DNA from: Xenorhabdus bovienii SS-2004
GTDB taxonomy: Bacteria > Pseudomonadota > Gammaproteobacteria > Enterobacterales > Enterobacteriaceae
DNA: 64,000 nt
Assembly (NCBI RefSeq): GCF_000027225.1
Contig: NC_013892.1
Coordinates: 2,790,001 to 2,854,000 of the forward strand
Direction: 5' to 3'
Both the position numbers and the translations under genes were made by a program. Each line of letters begins with the position of its first letter. Positions within the stretch are counted from its first letter, which is position 1. Shown piece by piece: positions 40,508 to 49,961 of this stretch. The notes under the pieces were generated by a model. The model did no database searches. It saw nothing but the letters and a program-made list of their open reading frames with translations, and had not been told where the DNA came from.

Positions 40508-41995
40508 TTATTCATTACCTGTAAATTTTAATGATGGAAATTCCATCTCACTACATTTAACAAACCGAGTTTTCTTTTTCAGTTTGTAGCTGAACCAGAT
40601 AATCAAGAATACCGGAATACCGATGTAAGTCGCAGTTACACCGTACCAATCGATATTATCTTGCAAAAACGCCTGATAGTTCTGGCCCAATGTGATCATC
40701 AAACACAACACAAACGCAAAAATCGGCCCGACAGGGAAAAAACCTGAGCGATAGGGTAGCTCATTCAAGTCCCGTCCTTGTGCGATATAGCCTTTACGGA
40801 AACGGTAGTGGCTGATTGCAATCCCTAGCCACGCAATAAACCCTGTCATACCTGAGGTATTCAATAGCCACAGATATACTGTCTGGTTGCCGAACATTGA
40901 GCTGAAAAAACACAACCCTGCAACCACGGTAGTCGCGTAAAGTGCGTTACGTGGAACGCCTCCTTTTGATAAATGACCAAAAATTTTGGGGGCCTTACCT
41001 TCCCTCGCCAACGTGAACAACATGCGAGTAGAAGCATACATACCCGAATTTCCTGCTGAAAGCACAGCCGTCAATATCACTGCGTTCATCATCGCAGCCG
41101 CAGACAACAACCCCGCATTTTCAAATACCAGCGTGAACGGGCTGACACTGATATCTTTCACACCATTACGCAATAAGTTGGGGTCAGTATAAGGAATGAT
41201 CAAACTAATAATCAAAATGGCAAAAACATAGAATAACAGGATCCGCCAAAATACTTTGCGTACAGCTCGTGGAATGTTTTTCGCCGGATCTTTTGATTCT
41301 CCTGCTGTAATACCAATCAGTTCGGTTCCCTGAAATGAGAAACCGACAATCATCGCTACCCCAATCATGGCAGCAAACCCACCGGCAAATGGCGCATCAC
41401 CCACTTGCCAATTTTGCCAGCCGGCACTTTCAGCCCCTTTCATGATACCGATGATCATCAAGATGCCAACAATAATGAAGACAATAATCGTAGAAACTTT
41501 AATCAGGGAAAACCAGTATTCAGCTTCACCAAAACCTTTAACAGAAATAAAGTTCAGCAGAAAAATTATGCCAAGGAACAACGCACTCCATACCCAACCT
41601 GGCACATCATTGAACCAGTACCCCATGACCAACTGTGCTGCCACAAGGTCAACAGCTATCGTAACGGCCCAGTTATACCAGTAGTTCCACCCCAACGCGA
41701 AGCCAAAACCTTCATCAACATATTTGGATCCATAGGTTGAAAATGAACCCGAAACTGGCATATAAGCTGCCAATTCGCCCAAGCTGGTCATCAGGAAATA
41801 AACCATCAGACCAATTAATGCATAGGAAAGTAAGGCTCCACCAGGACCAGCCTGTGAAATTGTTGCGCCGGAAGCAACAAATAACCCTGTGCCAATTGAC
41901 CCTCCAATGGCAATCATCGCCATATGCCGCGCTTTTAATTCACGGCGCAGGGTTCTTGGAGGCTGCTCCCCTAGTGTGCTTTGTTCTTGAGACAT
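40508..41995 (-). CDS. lysP: LysP-like lysine permease
   Basis: 495-residue APC-family amino acid permease, about 12 membrane segments, very like E. coli LysP (489). The first segment has MIAIGGSIGTGLFVASG; EYWFSLIKV and GTELIGITAGES are also typical. LysP imports lysine by proton symport and in E. coli holds the CadC sensor inactive. Its place beside yeiE/yeiH/nfo is the same as in E. coli, which strengthens the assignment. Preceded by two spaced direct repeats. Confidence 0.93.
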   Translation of the reverse strand: MSQEQSTLGEQPPRTLRRELKARHMAMIAIGGSIGTGLFVASGATISQAGPGGALLSYALIGLMVYFLMTSLGELAAYMPVSGSFSTYGSKYVDEGFGFALGWNYWYNWAVTIAVDLVAAQLVMGYWFNDVPGWVWSALFLGIIFLLNFISVKGFGEAEYWFSLIKVSTIIVFIIVGILMIIGIMKGAESAGWQNWQVGDAPFAGGFAAMIGVAMIVGFSFQGTELIGITAGESKDPAKNIPRAVRKVFWRILLFYVFAILIISLIIPYTDPNLLRNGVKDISVSPFTLVFENAGLLSAAAMMNAVILTAVLSAGNSGMYASTRMLFTLAREGKAPKIFGHLSKGGVPRNALYATTVVAGLCFFSSMFGNQTVYLWLLNTSGMTGFIAWLGIAISHYRFRKGYIAQGRDLNELPYRSGFFPVGPIFAFVLCLMITLGQNYQAFLQDNIDWYGVTATYIGIPVFLIIWFSYKLKKKTRFVKCSEMEFPSLKFTGNE

Positions 41996-42070
41996 TCTAT
42001 CCCTATATCATTGAAAGTAGTTCTAATGTGAAATTGTAACAAATCCCCGTCTCGAGAATAGCGGCTATTA

Positions 42071-42115
42071 GCGATTATAAGATACCTTCATAATTGACCG
42101 CCGATTATAAGCTAC
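42071..42115. repeat. Pair of direct repeats upstream of lysP
   Basis: GCGATTATAAGATAC at 42071-42085 and CCGATTATAAGCTAC at 42101-42115, 13 of 15 bases identical, 30 bp apart (about three helical turns). They lie 75-120 bases upstream of lysP in a region that should hold its promoter, so they may be a regulator's binding sites. Confidence 0.45.
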
Positions 42116-42163
42116 ACGATTATTTTCGTATTACTAGTTCCATGTAGGTATACTGGATTGTTA

Positions 42164-43027
42164 TTATTTACAATAGCTCAACAATTTTTGTAGTGCATTG
42201 GACATATGTTTCTGACGGTGATAAATCAGATAGAGTGTACGATAAAGATTCAGTTCAGGGATCACCAACTCAACTAATGTGCCATTTTTCAATTGCTCTT
42301 GGACGACCCGTCGCGAAAGGCAACTGATACCCATACCATATTGAACTGCATGTTTAATCGCTTCCGAATTTCCCAATTCCATTGCAATATTGAATCGAGG
42401 CATTTTCGAGAATAAAAGGTGATCTAGCACTTCCCTTGTGCCTGAACCTTTCTCTCTCAGTATCCAAGGCTCTTTAATCAAATCTTCCACAGTAAAGTCA
42501 CGCTGTGAAAGTGAATTTTTCGGTGAGCAGAAGATAATCAATTCATCTTCCATCCACGGTTGAGTAATCAATTCAGGATTGTGACATAAGCCTTCAATCA
42601 ATCCTAAATCGACGCGAAATTCGACAACCGCCTTTATGACATCTTCAGTATTACTGATATTCAATTCCAATGGTGTATCAGGATAGTCCTGACGATAATT
42701 CGACAACATTTCAGGTAACATGTAATTGCCAATGGTGCTGCTGGCCGCTAACCGCAGCGCTCCTAATTCCAGTTTAAAAAGCTGTTCTACTTCACCAACC
42801 TGTTCAAGTAATGCTAATGCTTTGGGATACAGCAAACGGCCATGTTCATTAGTCACTAATCGCTTTCCCACTCTATCAAAAAGCTGTACACCCAATTGCC
42901 CTTCGAGATCCGTCAGTGAAGCGCTCACCGCAGATTGTGATAACGCTAAATGCTGAGAAGCCTGTGTCGTTGAACCACTTTTCAGAACTTCTGCAAAAAT
43001 TTCCAGTTGTCTCAGAGTGATACGCAT
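42164..43027 (-). CDS. yeiE: YeiE, LysR-type regulator
   Basis: LysR-family transcription factor: winged helix-turn-helix at about 1-60 ([14 protein letters not shown]...[11 protein letters not shown]) and a periplasmic-binding-protein-like effector domain from about 90. The start at 43027 ([10 protein letters not shown]) fits the family; the 24-codon extension is rejected. 287 residues. Divergent from yeiH, as in E. coli, where YeiE is reported to respond to sulfite. It probably controls yeiH from the shared 190-base gap. Confidence 0.92.
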   Translation of the reverse strand: MRITLRQLEIFAEVLKSGSTTQASQHLALSQSAVSASLTDLEGQLGVQLFDRVGKRLVTNEHGRLLYPKALALLEQVGEVEQLFKLELGALRLAASSTIGNYMLPEMLSNYRQDYPDTPLELNISNTEDVIKAVVEFRVDLGLIEGLCHNPELITQPWMEDELIIFCSPKNSLSQRDFTVEDLIKEPWILREKGSGTREVLDHLLFSKMPRFNIAMELGNSEAIKHAVQYGMGISCLSRRVVQEQLKNGTLVELVIPELNLYRTLYLIYHRQKHMSNALQKLLSYCK

Positions 43028-43217
43028 ATGGCCTCGCGGGAAGCAAAAATAAAAGTTTAAGATAGTCTTGATTCTAGACAGTATTAAGCAACTTAACAAA
43101 AGTCACACTTAATTAATCCATTTTAATGGTTATATATATAAATATTATCAATTTTATTGATTAAAAAGCTTGGCATATGCTTATTCTCAAAATACATAAG
43201 CAATATGAGTAGCAATA

Positions 43218-44306
43218 ATGTCTGAAAGTCAACTTGGCAGAATCGACAGGTTCCAGCACAATCCAGTACTGATATTAATTCCCGGATTCGTACTAACCGC
43301 AGTTCTGACCGCAATCGCTATCCATGTAGGCAACATGCCGTGTTTTATCAATATGGGATTAAGTGCCCTGACACTTGCAATTCTTTTAGGGATTATTGTC
43401 GGAAATACGCTTTATCCTCTTTTGAAGCCCACATGTGATAAAGGGGTTCATTTCGCTAAATACTACCTTTTGCGCGCTGGTATCATCCTTTACGGCTTTC
43501 GTCTAACGTTTCAACAAATCGCAGATATTGGTACAACAGGGTTACTGATTGATGCCATTATGCTTTCTTCCACCTTTTTCATTGCCTTATGGCTTGGACG
43601 TACCTTTTTGGGGTTGGATAGCCAAACCGCAGTATTGATTGGTGCAGGAAGCAGTATTTGTGGAGCCGCAGCCATCATGGCAACCGAGCCAGTGGTCAAG
43701 GCATCTGCCAGTAAAGTGGCCGTTGCAGTTTCTACCGTGGTAATTTTCGGAACGCTCGCAATATTTATCTATCCATGGTTTTACCAGCTCAATGCCCATT
43801 ACCAATGGCTTCCTTTCTCTCAAGAAACATTCGGCATCTTCTCTGGTTCAACGATTCACGAAGTCGCTCAAGTCATTGCTGTTGGGCATACATTAGGCAA
43901 CAATGCCGAGAATGCAGCCGTTATCAGCAAAATGATCCGTGTCATGATGTTAGCTCCCTTTCTACTACTGCTCTCTGGTTATATTAGTCGGATAGAGGCT
44001 AAAAACTTTGGCAGTGATCAAGATCAAAAAAAATCCCCAGTCAGTATTCCGTGGTTTGCTATATTTTTCATTGCTACGGCAGGACTAAACTCTTTTCATT
44101 TATTACCTGGCTCCCTTATCAAACATATTATTACCGCCGATACCATCATGCTAGCAATGGCAATGGTTGCATTAGGTTTAACGACTCATGTCAGCGCCAT
44201 TCGTCAGGCTGGAGTTAAACCGATTCTGCTGGCATTCTTCCTGTTTATCTGGCTTATAGCTGGAGGATTAGTTGTCAATCAAGGAATCCAACGGATATTG
44301 GGTTAA
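43218..44306 (+). CDS. yeiH: YeiH, UPF0324 putative sulfate/sulfite-type exporter
   Basis: 362-residue membrane protein with about 10-11 segments and the family motifs GAGSSICGAAAIMATEPVVKA and FGIFSGSTIHEVAQVIAVG. The function is unproven; the family is annotated as a putative sulfate exporter. Divergent partner of the LysR gene yeiE. A terminator follows. Confidence 0.9.
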   Translation: MSESQLGRIDRFQHNPVLILIPGFVLTAVLTAIAIHVGNMPCFINMGLSALTLAILLGIIVGNTLYPLLKPTCDKGVHFAKYYLLRAGIILYGFRLTFQQIADIGTTGLLIDAIMLSSTFFIALWLGRTFLGLDSQTAVLIGAGSSICGAAAIMATEPVVKASASKVAVAVSTVVIFGTLAIFIYPWFYQLNAHYQWLPFSQETFGIFSGSTIHEVAQVIAVGHTLGNNAENAAVISKMIRVMMLAPFLLLLSGYISRIEAKNFGSDQDQKKSPVSIPWFAIFFIATAGLNSFHLLPGSLIKHIITADTIMLAMAMVALGLTTHVSAIRQAGVKPILLAFFLFIWLIAGGLVVNQGIQRILG

Positions 44307-44330
44307 GTGAGAACAAGCGTTAAATTGTAT

Positions 44331-44356
44331 TCTCTGTTTTTGACAGAGATTTTTTT
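44331..44356 (+). terminator. yeiH terminator
   Basis: 7-bp stem TCTCTGT/ACAGAGA, 5-base loop, then a run of seven T on the plus strand, between yeiH and nfo. Confidence 0.85.
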
Positions 44357-44408
44357 GGCAGGATGAACAATGCCATAATAGTGAAACAAAATTAGAAGAG
44401 GAAAAAAT

Positions 44409-45251
44409 ATGAAATTTGTTGGAGCCCATGTGAGCGCTGCTGGTGGTGTTGATCAGGCGGTGATCCGAGCGCATGAGTTACAGGCAACCGCCTTCGCCTT
44501 ATTCACGAAAAATCAGCGCCAATGGCATGCCCCACCATTATCGGCAGATGTCATTGATAAGTTCATAGCCAATTGTGAACGTTATGGCTATGGCAGCCAA
44601 CAAATTCTTCCCCACGACAGTTACCTGATCAACCTTGGTCATCCCGAAGCAGAAGCGCTGGAAAAATCCCGCGCCGCCTTTTTTGATGAAATGCAGCGTT
44701 GTGAACAACTAGACATTGATTTACTTAACTTCCATCCAGGAAGTCATCTCAAAAAAATCGATATTGATAAATGTCTCGCCCGAATTGCCGAGTCTATCAA
44801 TATCGTGCTGGACAAAACACAGGGTGTAACCGCTGTCATTGAAAACACGGCCGGTCAGGGAACCAATCTAGGCTTTAAATTTGAACAACTTGCAGCCATT
44901 ATTGAAGGTGTTGAAGATAAAAACCGTGTTGGTGTCTGTATTGATACCTGCCATGCTTTTGCAGCAGGTTATGACTTACGCACGGAAAAAGACTGCGAAG
45001 CAACTTTCGAGGCATTCGATAAAATTGTTGGGTTTAAGTACCTGCGAGCTATGCATCTCAACGACGCCAAGAGCGAATTTTCCAGTCGTGTTGATCGCCA
45101 TCATAGCCTTGGAGAAGGCAATATTGGCAATACACCGTTCAGCTACATTATGAAAGATGACCGTTTCAATGGCATTCCATTGGTTCTTGAAACGATCAAT
45201 CCAGGCATCTGGGATCAGGAAATTGCTTGGCTGAAATCCCAACAGAATTGA
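44409..45251 (+). CDS. nfo: Nfo, endonuclease IV
   Basis: AP endonuclease of base excision repair, TIM barrel with three zinc ions. Motifs [48 protein letters not shown] and HHSLGEG supply the metal ligands. 280 residues. GAGG lies just upstream of the ATG. Its stop abuts the fruK stop from the other strand with no spacer. Confidence 0.97.
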   Translation: MKFVGAHVSAAGGVDQAVIRAHELQATAFALFTKNQRQWHAPPLSADVIDKFIANCERYGYGSQQILPHDSYLINLGHPEAEALEKSRAAFFDEMQRCEQLDIDLLNFHPGSHLKKIDIDKCLARIAESINIVLDKTQGVTAVIENTAGQGTNLGFKFEQLAAIIEGVEDKNRVGVCIDTCHAFAAGYDLRTEKDCEATFEAFDKIVGFKYLRAMHLNDAKSEFSSRVDRHHSLGEGNIGNTPFSYIMKDDRFNGIPLVLETINPGIWDQEIAWLKSQQN

Positions 45252-46190
45252 TTACCTGAAAGAAGTCAGCTCAATCTTTGACATCATTGATGCAAGTTCC
45301 GTGCGGCTCTTGATCCCTACATTCGGCTGGCTGACCGTAAGTGCAGAAACTGCGGTTGCCAGACGCAAAGTGTGTTCACTGGTTTCACGCATTAATAAGC
45401 CGTAAACTAACCCTCCTACCATCGAGTCCCCAGCCCCAACAGTACTGACAATTTCACAATACGGTGGTTTTGCCAGCCATGCGCCTGAGGCATTGACCCA
45501 TAACGCCCCTTGTTCTCCCAATGAAATGACGACATGGGCAATCCCTCTATTACGCAATTCATGGGCGGCATTAATCACGCTATCTAGGTCAGGCAATGGC
45601 TTACCAGCCCAAATTTCCAACTCATCACGATTAGGTTTTACCAGCCACGGTGACGCCTCCAGACCAGCAACAAAGGCTTCCCGGCTGCTGTCAAAAATTA
45701 TACAGGGGCAACGTTGTTTCAATTGCAGCATCCAATCCGCAAATGATTCCGGTAAAACGCCCTCTGGCAAACTACCACTGACTACCACCATATCGAACTG
45801 CCCCAGCCAGTCGAGAGAATCACTGACAAAATAATTCCACTCTTCTGCTGTCACATGGAAACCTGAAAAATTGAAATCCGTCACTTCACCGTATTTTTCT
45901 GTCAATTTCACATTGATACGCGTTCGGCCTGAGACCAAATGAAATCGGCTTATCATATTGTTTTTACCAAAGAACTTTTGAAATCCTTCCTGATTTTCTC
46001 GTCCCAGAAAACCGCTGACCGTGACATCAATGCCCAAATCACGCAGCACCTTCGCAACATTGTTCCCTTTACCCGCAGCATGCAATCCTGCGGTCTGTAC
46101 GCGATTAACAGTTCCCTTGGTAATATTTGGGCATAAACCAACTAAATCATAAGCTGGATTTAAGGTAATTGTGGCAACTCGACGACTCAT
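45252..46190 (-). CDS. fruK: FruK, 1-phosphofructokinase
   Basis: PfkB-family kinase that turns fructose-1-phosphate into fructose-1,6-bisphosphate. Start at 46190 (MSRRVATITL, GGAG-type site upstream) gives the E. coli length of 312. GLHAAGKGNNVA, TRINVKLTE and the catalytic STVGAGDSMVGG are present. In E. coli it lies between fruB and fruA, but neither PTS gene is here: upstream is an AT-rich gap and then a Nudix gene, downstream is nfo. It looks intact, so either the PTS genes are elsewhere or another source supplies fructose-1-phosphate. Confidence 0.95.
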   Translation of the reverse strand: MSRRVATITLNPAYDLVGLCPNITKGTVNRVQTAGLHAAGKGNNVAKVLRDLGIDVTVSGFLGRENQEGFQKFFGKNNMISRFHLVSGRTRINVKLTEKYGEVTDFNFSGFHVTAEEWNYFVSDSLDWLGQFDMVVVSGSLPEGVLPESFADWMLQLKQRCPCIIFDSSREAFVAGLEASPWLVKPNRDELEIWAGKPLPDLDSVINAAHELRNRGIAHVVISLGEQGALWVNASGAWLAKPPYCEIVSTVGAGDSMVGGLVYGLLMRETSEHTLRLATAVSALTVSQPNVGIKSRTELASMMSKIELTSFR

Positions 46191-46433
46191 CTTGCCCGGT
46201 GTCTCCTGAGTAAACAATCATAAGTAATATTAAGATTTCTCTGTTATTTATAACATCAAAATTGAATCGTTTCAGTTAAAATTACCACTTGATTGATCGT
46301 TGTGTTATCTCGATCTAAAAGTAAAAATATGCCGAGAGAAGATTGCTTGTCAGATGACGAAAATAAAACCACTACAGATAATTTAAAATCTATCTTCATC
46401 ATCATGGATAAATTCCAGCCGGAGGAATATACA

Positions 46434-46853
46434 GTGTCAGTTGTTGTCGGAGTTGGTGTCATCATTATTAATGATAAAGGTGAAGTCCTGCTGGGAAAAC
46501 GCACCAGCCAGCACGCACCCTATTGGTCAATCTTTGGTGGGCACGTCGATCCAGGTGAAACTTTTGAAGAATGTGCCATCCGAGAAATTCAGGAAGAAAC
46601 TGGATTAACGATTCAAGATCCTAAAGTCTATGGTGTCTGCAATAATCTCGAAACCTACCATGAAGAAGGAAAACATACAGTTTCTGTCTGTTTATTGGCA
46701 CATCACCCTGGAGGTGAGCCACAACTAATGGAACCTGAAAAATGTGAGCAGTTAATCTGGTGTGATCCTCATCAGCTACCAGAACCCCACTTTGAAGCCA
46801 GCCGCAATGCCATCAAGCTATGGCAAATGGAAAAATTCTATCTTATCGCTTAA
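46434..46853 (+). CDS. Nudix hydrolase
   Basis: 139-residue MutT-like hydrolase. The Nudix box GX5EX7REUXEEXGU is complete at residues 36-58 (GGHVDPGE, then REIQEETGL). The GTG start at 46434 is chosen for the GGAGG 6 bases upstream and because MSVVVGVGVIII begins the Nudix fold; longer frames starting at 46293 or 46404 are less likely. It resembles the dCTP/8-oxo-dGTP group of short Nudix enzymes. Substrate not determinable. Divergent from fruK. Confidence 0.88.
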   Translation: MSVVVGVGVIIINDKGEVLLGKRTSQHAPYWSIFGGHVDPGETFEECAIREIQEETGLTIQDPKVYGVCNNLETYHEEGKHTVSVCLLAHHPGGEPQLMEPEKCEQLIWCDPHQLPEPHFEASRNAIKLWQMEKFYLIA

Positions 46854-46997
46854 AACAACCCATCTTCTCAAGTGCTTTTCAGGCGGGTTATTTCATATAA
46901 CCTGATCCCACATTTGTATGAAAAATACAACAAAAGGAATTTACTTATCATCCATAAATATTTGTTTACACATATCATTCATTAACGTATCGTCAAG

Positions 46998-47014
46998 CTA
47001 GTACAAGGTAGTAC
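46998..47014 (+). promoter_or_regulatory. Candidate TrpR operator of mtr
   Basis: CTAGTACAAGGTAGTAC, about 20 bases before the mtr start: two (C/G)TAGTAC elements spaced 10 bp. CTAGTAC is the half-site core of trp operators, and E. coli mtr is repressed by TrpR. Confidence 0.45.
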
Positions 47015-47032
47015 TATTAATTAGGAGTCTAC

Positions 47033-48277
47033 ATGACCATTGAGGTAACGCAAAATTTAAAACGTCCCTCCATACTTGGAGGCACAATGATCATTGCCGG
47101 CACTGCCGTCGGTGCAGGTATGTTTTCCATTCCTATTGCTACTTCAGGTGTATGGTTTACAGGATCAATAATTTTGCTGGTATATACTTGGGCATGTATG
47201 TACTTCTCTGGCTTAATGATTCTGGAAGCTAATCTTAATTATCCGTCTGGCTCTAGTTTCCATACTGTTACTAAAGATTTACTGGGTAAAGGCTGGAGTA
47301 CACTCAATGGCCTATCTATCGCCTTCGTTTTGTATATCCTGACCTATGCTTATGTTTCAGCCGGCAGCTCGGTTTTGTTTCATAATTTTACGCATTTCCT
47401 TCCCCTGCCTCAATCGGGAACTGGGTTGCTGTTCGCGCTGATCGTTGCCTTTATTGTCTGGATGTCCACCAAAGCAGTTGATCGCTTAAGTACCATTTTG
47501 ATAGGCGGCATGGTAATAACATTTATTATGTCAGTTGGAAGCATGTTTACCGAAGTCAAATTAACTGTCTTATTTGATCAAGCCAATACTGAAACCAGCT
47601 ATTTACCATATACTTTCATGGCGCTACCTTATTTGCTGGCCTCATTTGGCTATCACGGAAATATCCCAGGTCTGGTGAAATATTACCATAAGGACAGTAA
47701 AGCTGTTGCACTCAGCCTGTTCTACGGCACATTAATTGCTTTGGTCATCTACATTTTGTGGCAGTATGTGATTCAGGGAAATATTCCCCGTGAAGCCTTC
47801 AAGCAGATCATCGCCGATGGGGGTAATATCGCTAATTTACTGCAACAGATGGATAATACGTCCAACAATACTACCATAGCCCAACTCTTAAATGCTTTCT
47901 CATATATGGCATTGGCGAGTTCATTCTTGGGTGTATCTCTGGGTCTATTTGACTATCTGGCTGATTTTTTTGGATTCGACGACAGTGGAGAAGGTCGTTT
48001 TAAAACCGCACTGGTGACATTCATTCCGCCAACGGTACTGGCGTTAATCTTTCCAAACGGCTTCCTATATGCGATCGGTTTTGCAGGACTGGCGGCAACA
48101 ATTTGGGCGGTCATCGTTCCAGCCCTGATGGCTCGTGCTAGCCGTATGCGCTATCCAAATGCCAGCTATCAGGCTCCCGGCGGTAGTTTCCTGATTGCCT
48201 TTATCATTCTGTTCGGACTGATAAATGCTACAGCTCATGTTCTCTCCCTATTTGATGTGTTACCTGCTTATCATTGA
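47033..48277 (+). CDS. mtr: Mtr, tryptophan permease
   Basis: 414-residue aromatic amino acid permease (HAAAP family), the same length as E. coli Mtr, about 11 membrane segments. GTAVGAGMFSIP, SGLMILEANLNY, ASFGYHGNIP and GLFDYLADFFGFDD are hallmarks. TyrP is the nearest alternative but is shorter and differs at these points. GGAG precedes the ATG. A likely TrpR operator sits upstream and a terminator follows. Confidence 0.92.
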   Translation: MTIEVTQNLKRPSILGGTMIIAGTAVGAGMFSIPIATSGVWFTGSIILLVYTWACMYFSGLMILEANLNYPSGSSFHTVTKDLLGKGWSTLNGLSIAFVLYILTYAYVSAGSSVLFHNFTHFLPLPQSGTGLLFALIVAFIVWMSTKAVDRLSTILIGGMVITFIMSVGSMFTEVKLTVLFDQANTETSYLPYTFMALPYLLASFGYHGNIPGLVKYYHKDSKAVALSLFYGTLIALVIYILWQYVIQGNIPREAFKQIIADGGNIANLLQQMDNTSNNTTIAQLLNAFSYMALASSFLGVSLGLFDYLADFFGFDDSGEGRFKTALVTFIPPTVLALIFPNGFLYAIGFAGLAATIWAVIVPALMARASRMRYPNASYQAPGGSFLIAFIILFGLINATAHVLSLFDVLPAYH

Positions 48278-48289
48278 TATATCCCCATG

Positions 48290-48313
48290 CCCCAGTATTT
48301 TCACTGGGGTTTT
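48290..48313 (+). terminator. mtr terminator
   Basis: 7-bp stem CCCCAGT/ACTGGGG with a 6-base loop and TTTT on plus, 12 bases after the mtr stop. Confidence 0.85.
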
Positions 48314-48407
48314 CATATCATTTCTTGCCTAATGTGCTGACTGCGAGTAATTTTGTCGCCACTTCAACATTCATTCCATTATTTCCTTGTTTTTACGGAA
48401 GGTATCT

Positions 48408-48980
48408 ATGGCTAAAGCCAATGAAATTAAGCGCGGAACTGCAATCAGTCACAATGGCAAACTATTATTAGTTAAAGACATCGATATTCAAACACCCAGT
48501 GCGCGTGGTGCCAGCACACTGTATAAGATGCGCTTTACTGATGTTAGAACGGGTCAGAAAGTGGAAGAACGTTTCAAAGGTGATGATATCCTCGAAACCA
48601 TCACATTGACCCGCTGCAGCGTCAGTTTTTCCTATATTGATGGTGATGAATATATCTTCATGGATGATGAAGATTTCACCCCTTATCACTTTAAAAAAAA
48701 TCAAATCGAAGAAGAATTACTGTTTATTCCTGAAGAAGGTTTGCCGGGAATGCACGTTTTGACAATGGATGGGCAATTACTGGCTCTCGAATTACCACAA
48801 ACTGTTGATATGATCATCGAAGAAACCACGCCGAGTATTAAAGGAGCATCAGCAAGTGCTCGTACAAAACCCGCTAAAATGAGTACAGGGCTCACTATTC
48901 AGGTGCCTGAATATCTGAGTTCAGACGAAAAAATCCGCATTCATATTGCAGAACGTCGTTATATGGGACGTTGTGATTAA
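48408..48980 (+). CDS. efpL: EfpL (YeiP), elongation factor P paralogue
   Basis: EF-P-like protein that rescues ribosomes stalled at difficult motifs such as polyproline. ATG 48408 behind GGAAGG gives [10 protein letters not shown] and 190 residues as in E. coli YeiP. KOW-like N-terminal domain with SARGASTLY, in which Arg33 replaces the modified Lys of EF-P; two OB domains follow with YIFMDDEDF and [16 protein letters not shown] 7-codon upstream extension is rejected. Confidence 0.95.
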   Translation: MAKANEIKRGTAISHNGKLLLVKDIDIQTPSARGASTLYKMRFTDVRTGQKVEERFKGDDILETITLTRCSVSFSYIDGDEYIFMDDEDFTPYHFKKNQIEEELLFIPEEGLPGMHVLTMDGQLLALELPQTVDMIIEETTPSIKGASASARTKPAKMSTGLTIQVPEYLSSDEKIRIHIAERRYMGRCD

Positions 48981-48997
48981 TTCTATATCCTTAAAAT

Positions 48998-49037
48998 ATG
49001 AATTGCTCTTTCCCTTTCGATGAAAAGAGCAATTCAT
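48998..49037. terminator. Hairpin after efpL
   Basis: 14-bp perfect stem ATGAATTGCTCTTT/AAAGAGCAATTCAT between the convergent efpL and mini-pilin genes. On the minus strand it is followed by ATTTTAAGG. Probable shared terminator. Confidence 0.7.
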
Positions 49038-49049
49038 CACCTATTAAAA

Positions 49050-49361
49050 TCAGAAGTAATCCACATTAATGATCGCCACACGTTTTTGGCTATCAGTCCA
49101 CTTCACACTGGAAACACCTATATTGCCAGGAAGCATGACCTCGCCGGTTGTTTTCTGAGTTGAAATAATTTGCTTTACAGTAAGGTTTTTCCCCAACCGA
49201 TAGCAAGAGATATTGGCCTGAGTATTCGATACGACAACTTGACATCCTGGGTCAACAATAGAACCTGAAAACTGAATTTTCCCTCCTGTAGATTGCGCAT
49301 ATCCATAAGACATCCATGAAACCAACAAACAGCTAATTAACAACTTAAGATAATTTTGCAT
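49050..49361 (-). CDS. Small secreted pilin-like protein A
   Basis: 103 residues. Signal peptide about 1-22, then GGKIQFSGSIVDPGC (Cys40) and a second Cys53 followed by LGK. This is the N-terminal pattern of type 1 pilins (F-x-G-x-V-x-x-x-C and LG after the paired Cys). The chain then ends after a short VKWTDSQ...IINVDYF segment, so the mature protein is about 80 residues, roughly half a normal pilin. No chaperone or usher gene is near. A paralogue lies 280 bases upstream. Function unknown; an Ig-like adhesin fragment or periplasmic protein is possible. Confidence 0.7.
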   Translation of the reverse strand: MQNYLKLLISCLLVSWMSYGYAQSTGGKIQFSGSIVDPGCQVVVSNTQANISCYRLGKNLTVKQIISTQKTTGEVMLPGNIGVSSVKWTDSQKRVAIINVDYF

Positions 49362-49643
49362 GGTTACCTCACTTTCGTTTTTCCATTAACTAAAACTCAG
49401 TTACCTTTATTCCTTCATCTCCATCATAATTATTTCACATGAAAAAAATACAACATTGACACATTTTATTGATTCATATCAAAAATGAATTTTCAGCTCA
49501 AAAAAAGATACTGTTTTTATTAAATCATTTACAAAACGGTTATTAATAACCATTATTTAAACAAAATTATAAAAAAATTTACAATTAATAATTATATTTA
49601 TAAATCAAATAAACAATATGATTAAAAAGGTATTATATAATTT
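49362..49643. other. AT-rich gap between the two mini-pilin genes
   Basis: Very AT-rich 282 bases with long A and T runs and no coding signal; it probably holds the promoter of the downstream (49361) gene. Such AT richness is a typical H-NS target. Confidence 0.5.
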
Positions 49644-49961
49644 TTAGTGATAAGTGATAGTAACAATCCCTGACTTTTTGTTTTCTTCTATCCACCTTAT
49701 TTTTTCTATTCTAATATGCTTTGATAATGGATAATAACTATCTTTTTGACATTCTAATTTTTTATCTTGATTAATCTGTTCGCCATTGTGCCAATAGGCT
49801 ACTTCAGTACGTTTTTTACCCCAATTAAACTGACATGGAGGCTCAACAATAGCGCCATGAAATTGAAGAAACTCAGAACTTGAGGGTGGCGGATCATGCG
49901 CCATTACAGGATAAGACAAAGATATAAACAAAAAAGTCGTCGTTTTTCGTAACATAAGCAT
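49644..49961 (-). CDS. Small secreted pilin-like protein B
   Basis: 105 residues, signal peptide about 1-21 (ending VMA), then a Pro/Ser linker and FLQFHGAIVEPPC (Cys43), a second Cys71, and a C-terminal IEKIRWIEE...GIVTITYH. The layout matches protein A (49050-49361): same pilin-like G-x-IV-x-P-x-C start, the same short IxxIxW...I-x-Y end, two Cys each. The pair are diverged paralogues. The spacing between the Cys residues is wider (28 against 13). The C-terminal alternate hydrophobic strand resembles the last strand of pilins. Confidence 0.68.
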   Translation of the reverse strand: MLMLRKTTTFLFISLSYPVMAHDPPPSSSEFLQFHGAIVEPPCQFNWGKKRTEVAYWHNGEQINQDKKLECQKDSYYPLSKHIRIEKIRWIEENKKSGIVTITYH

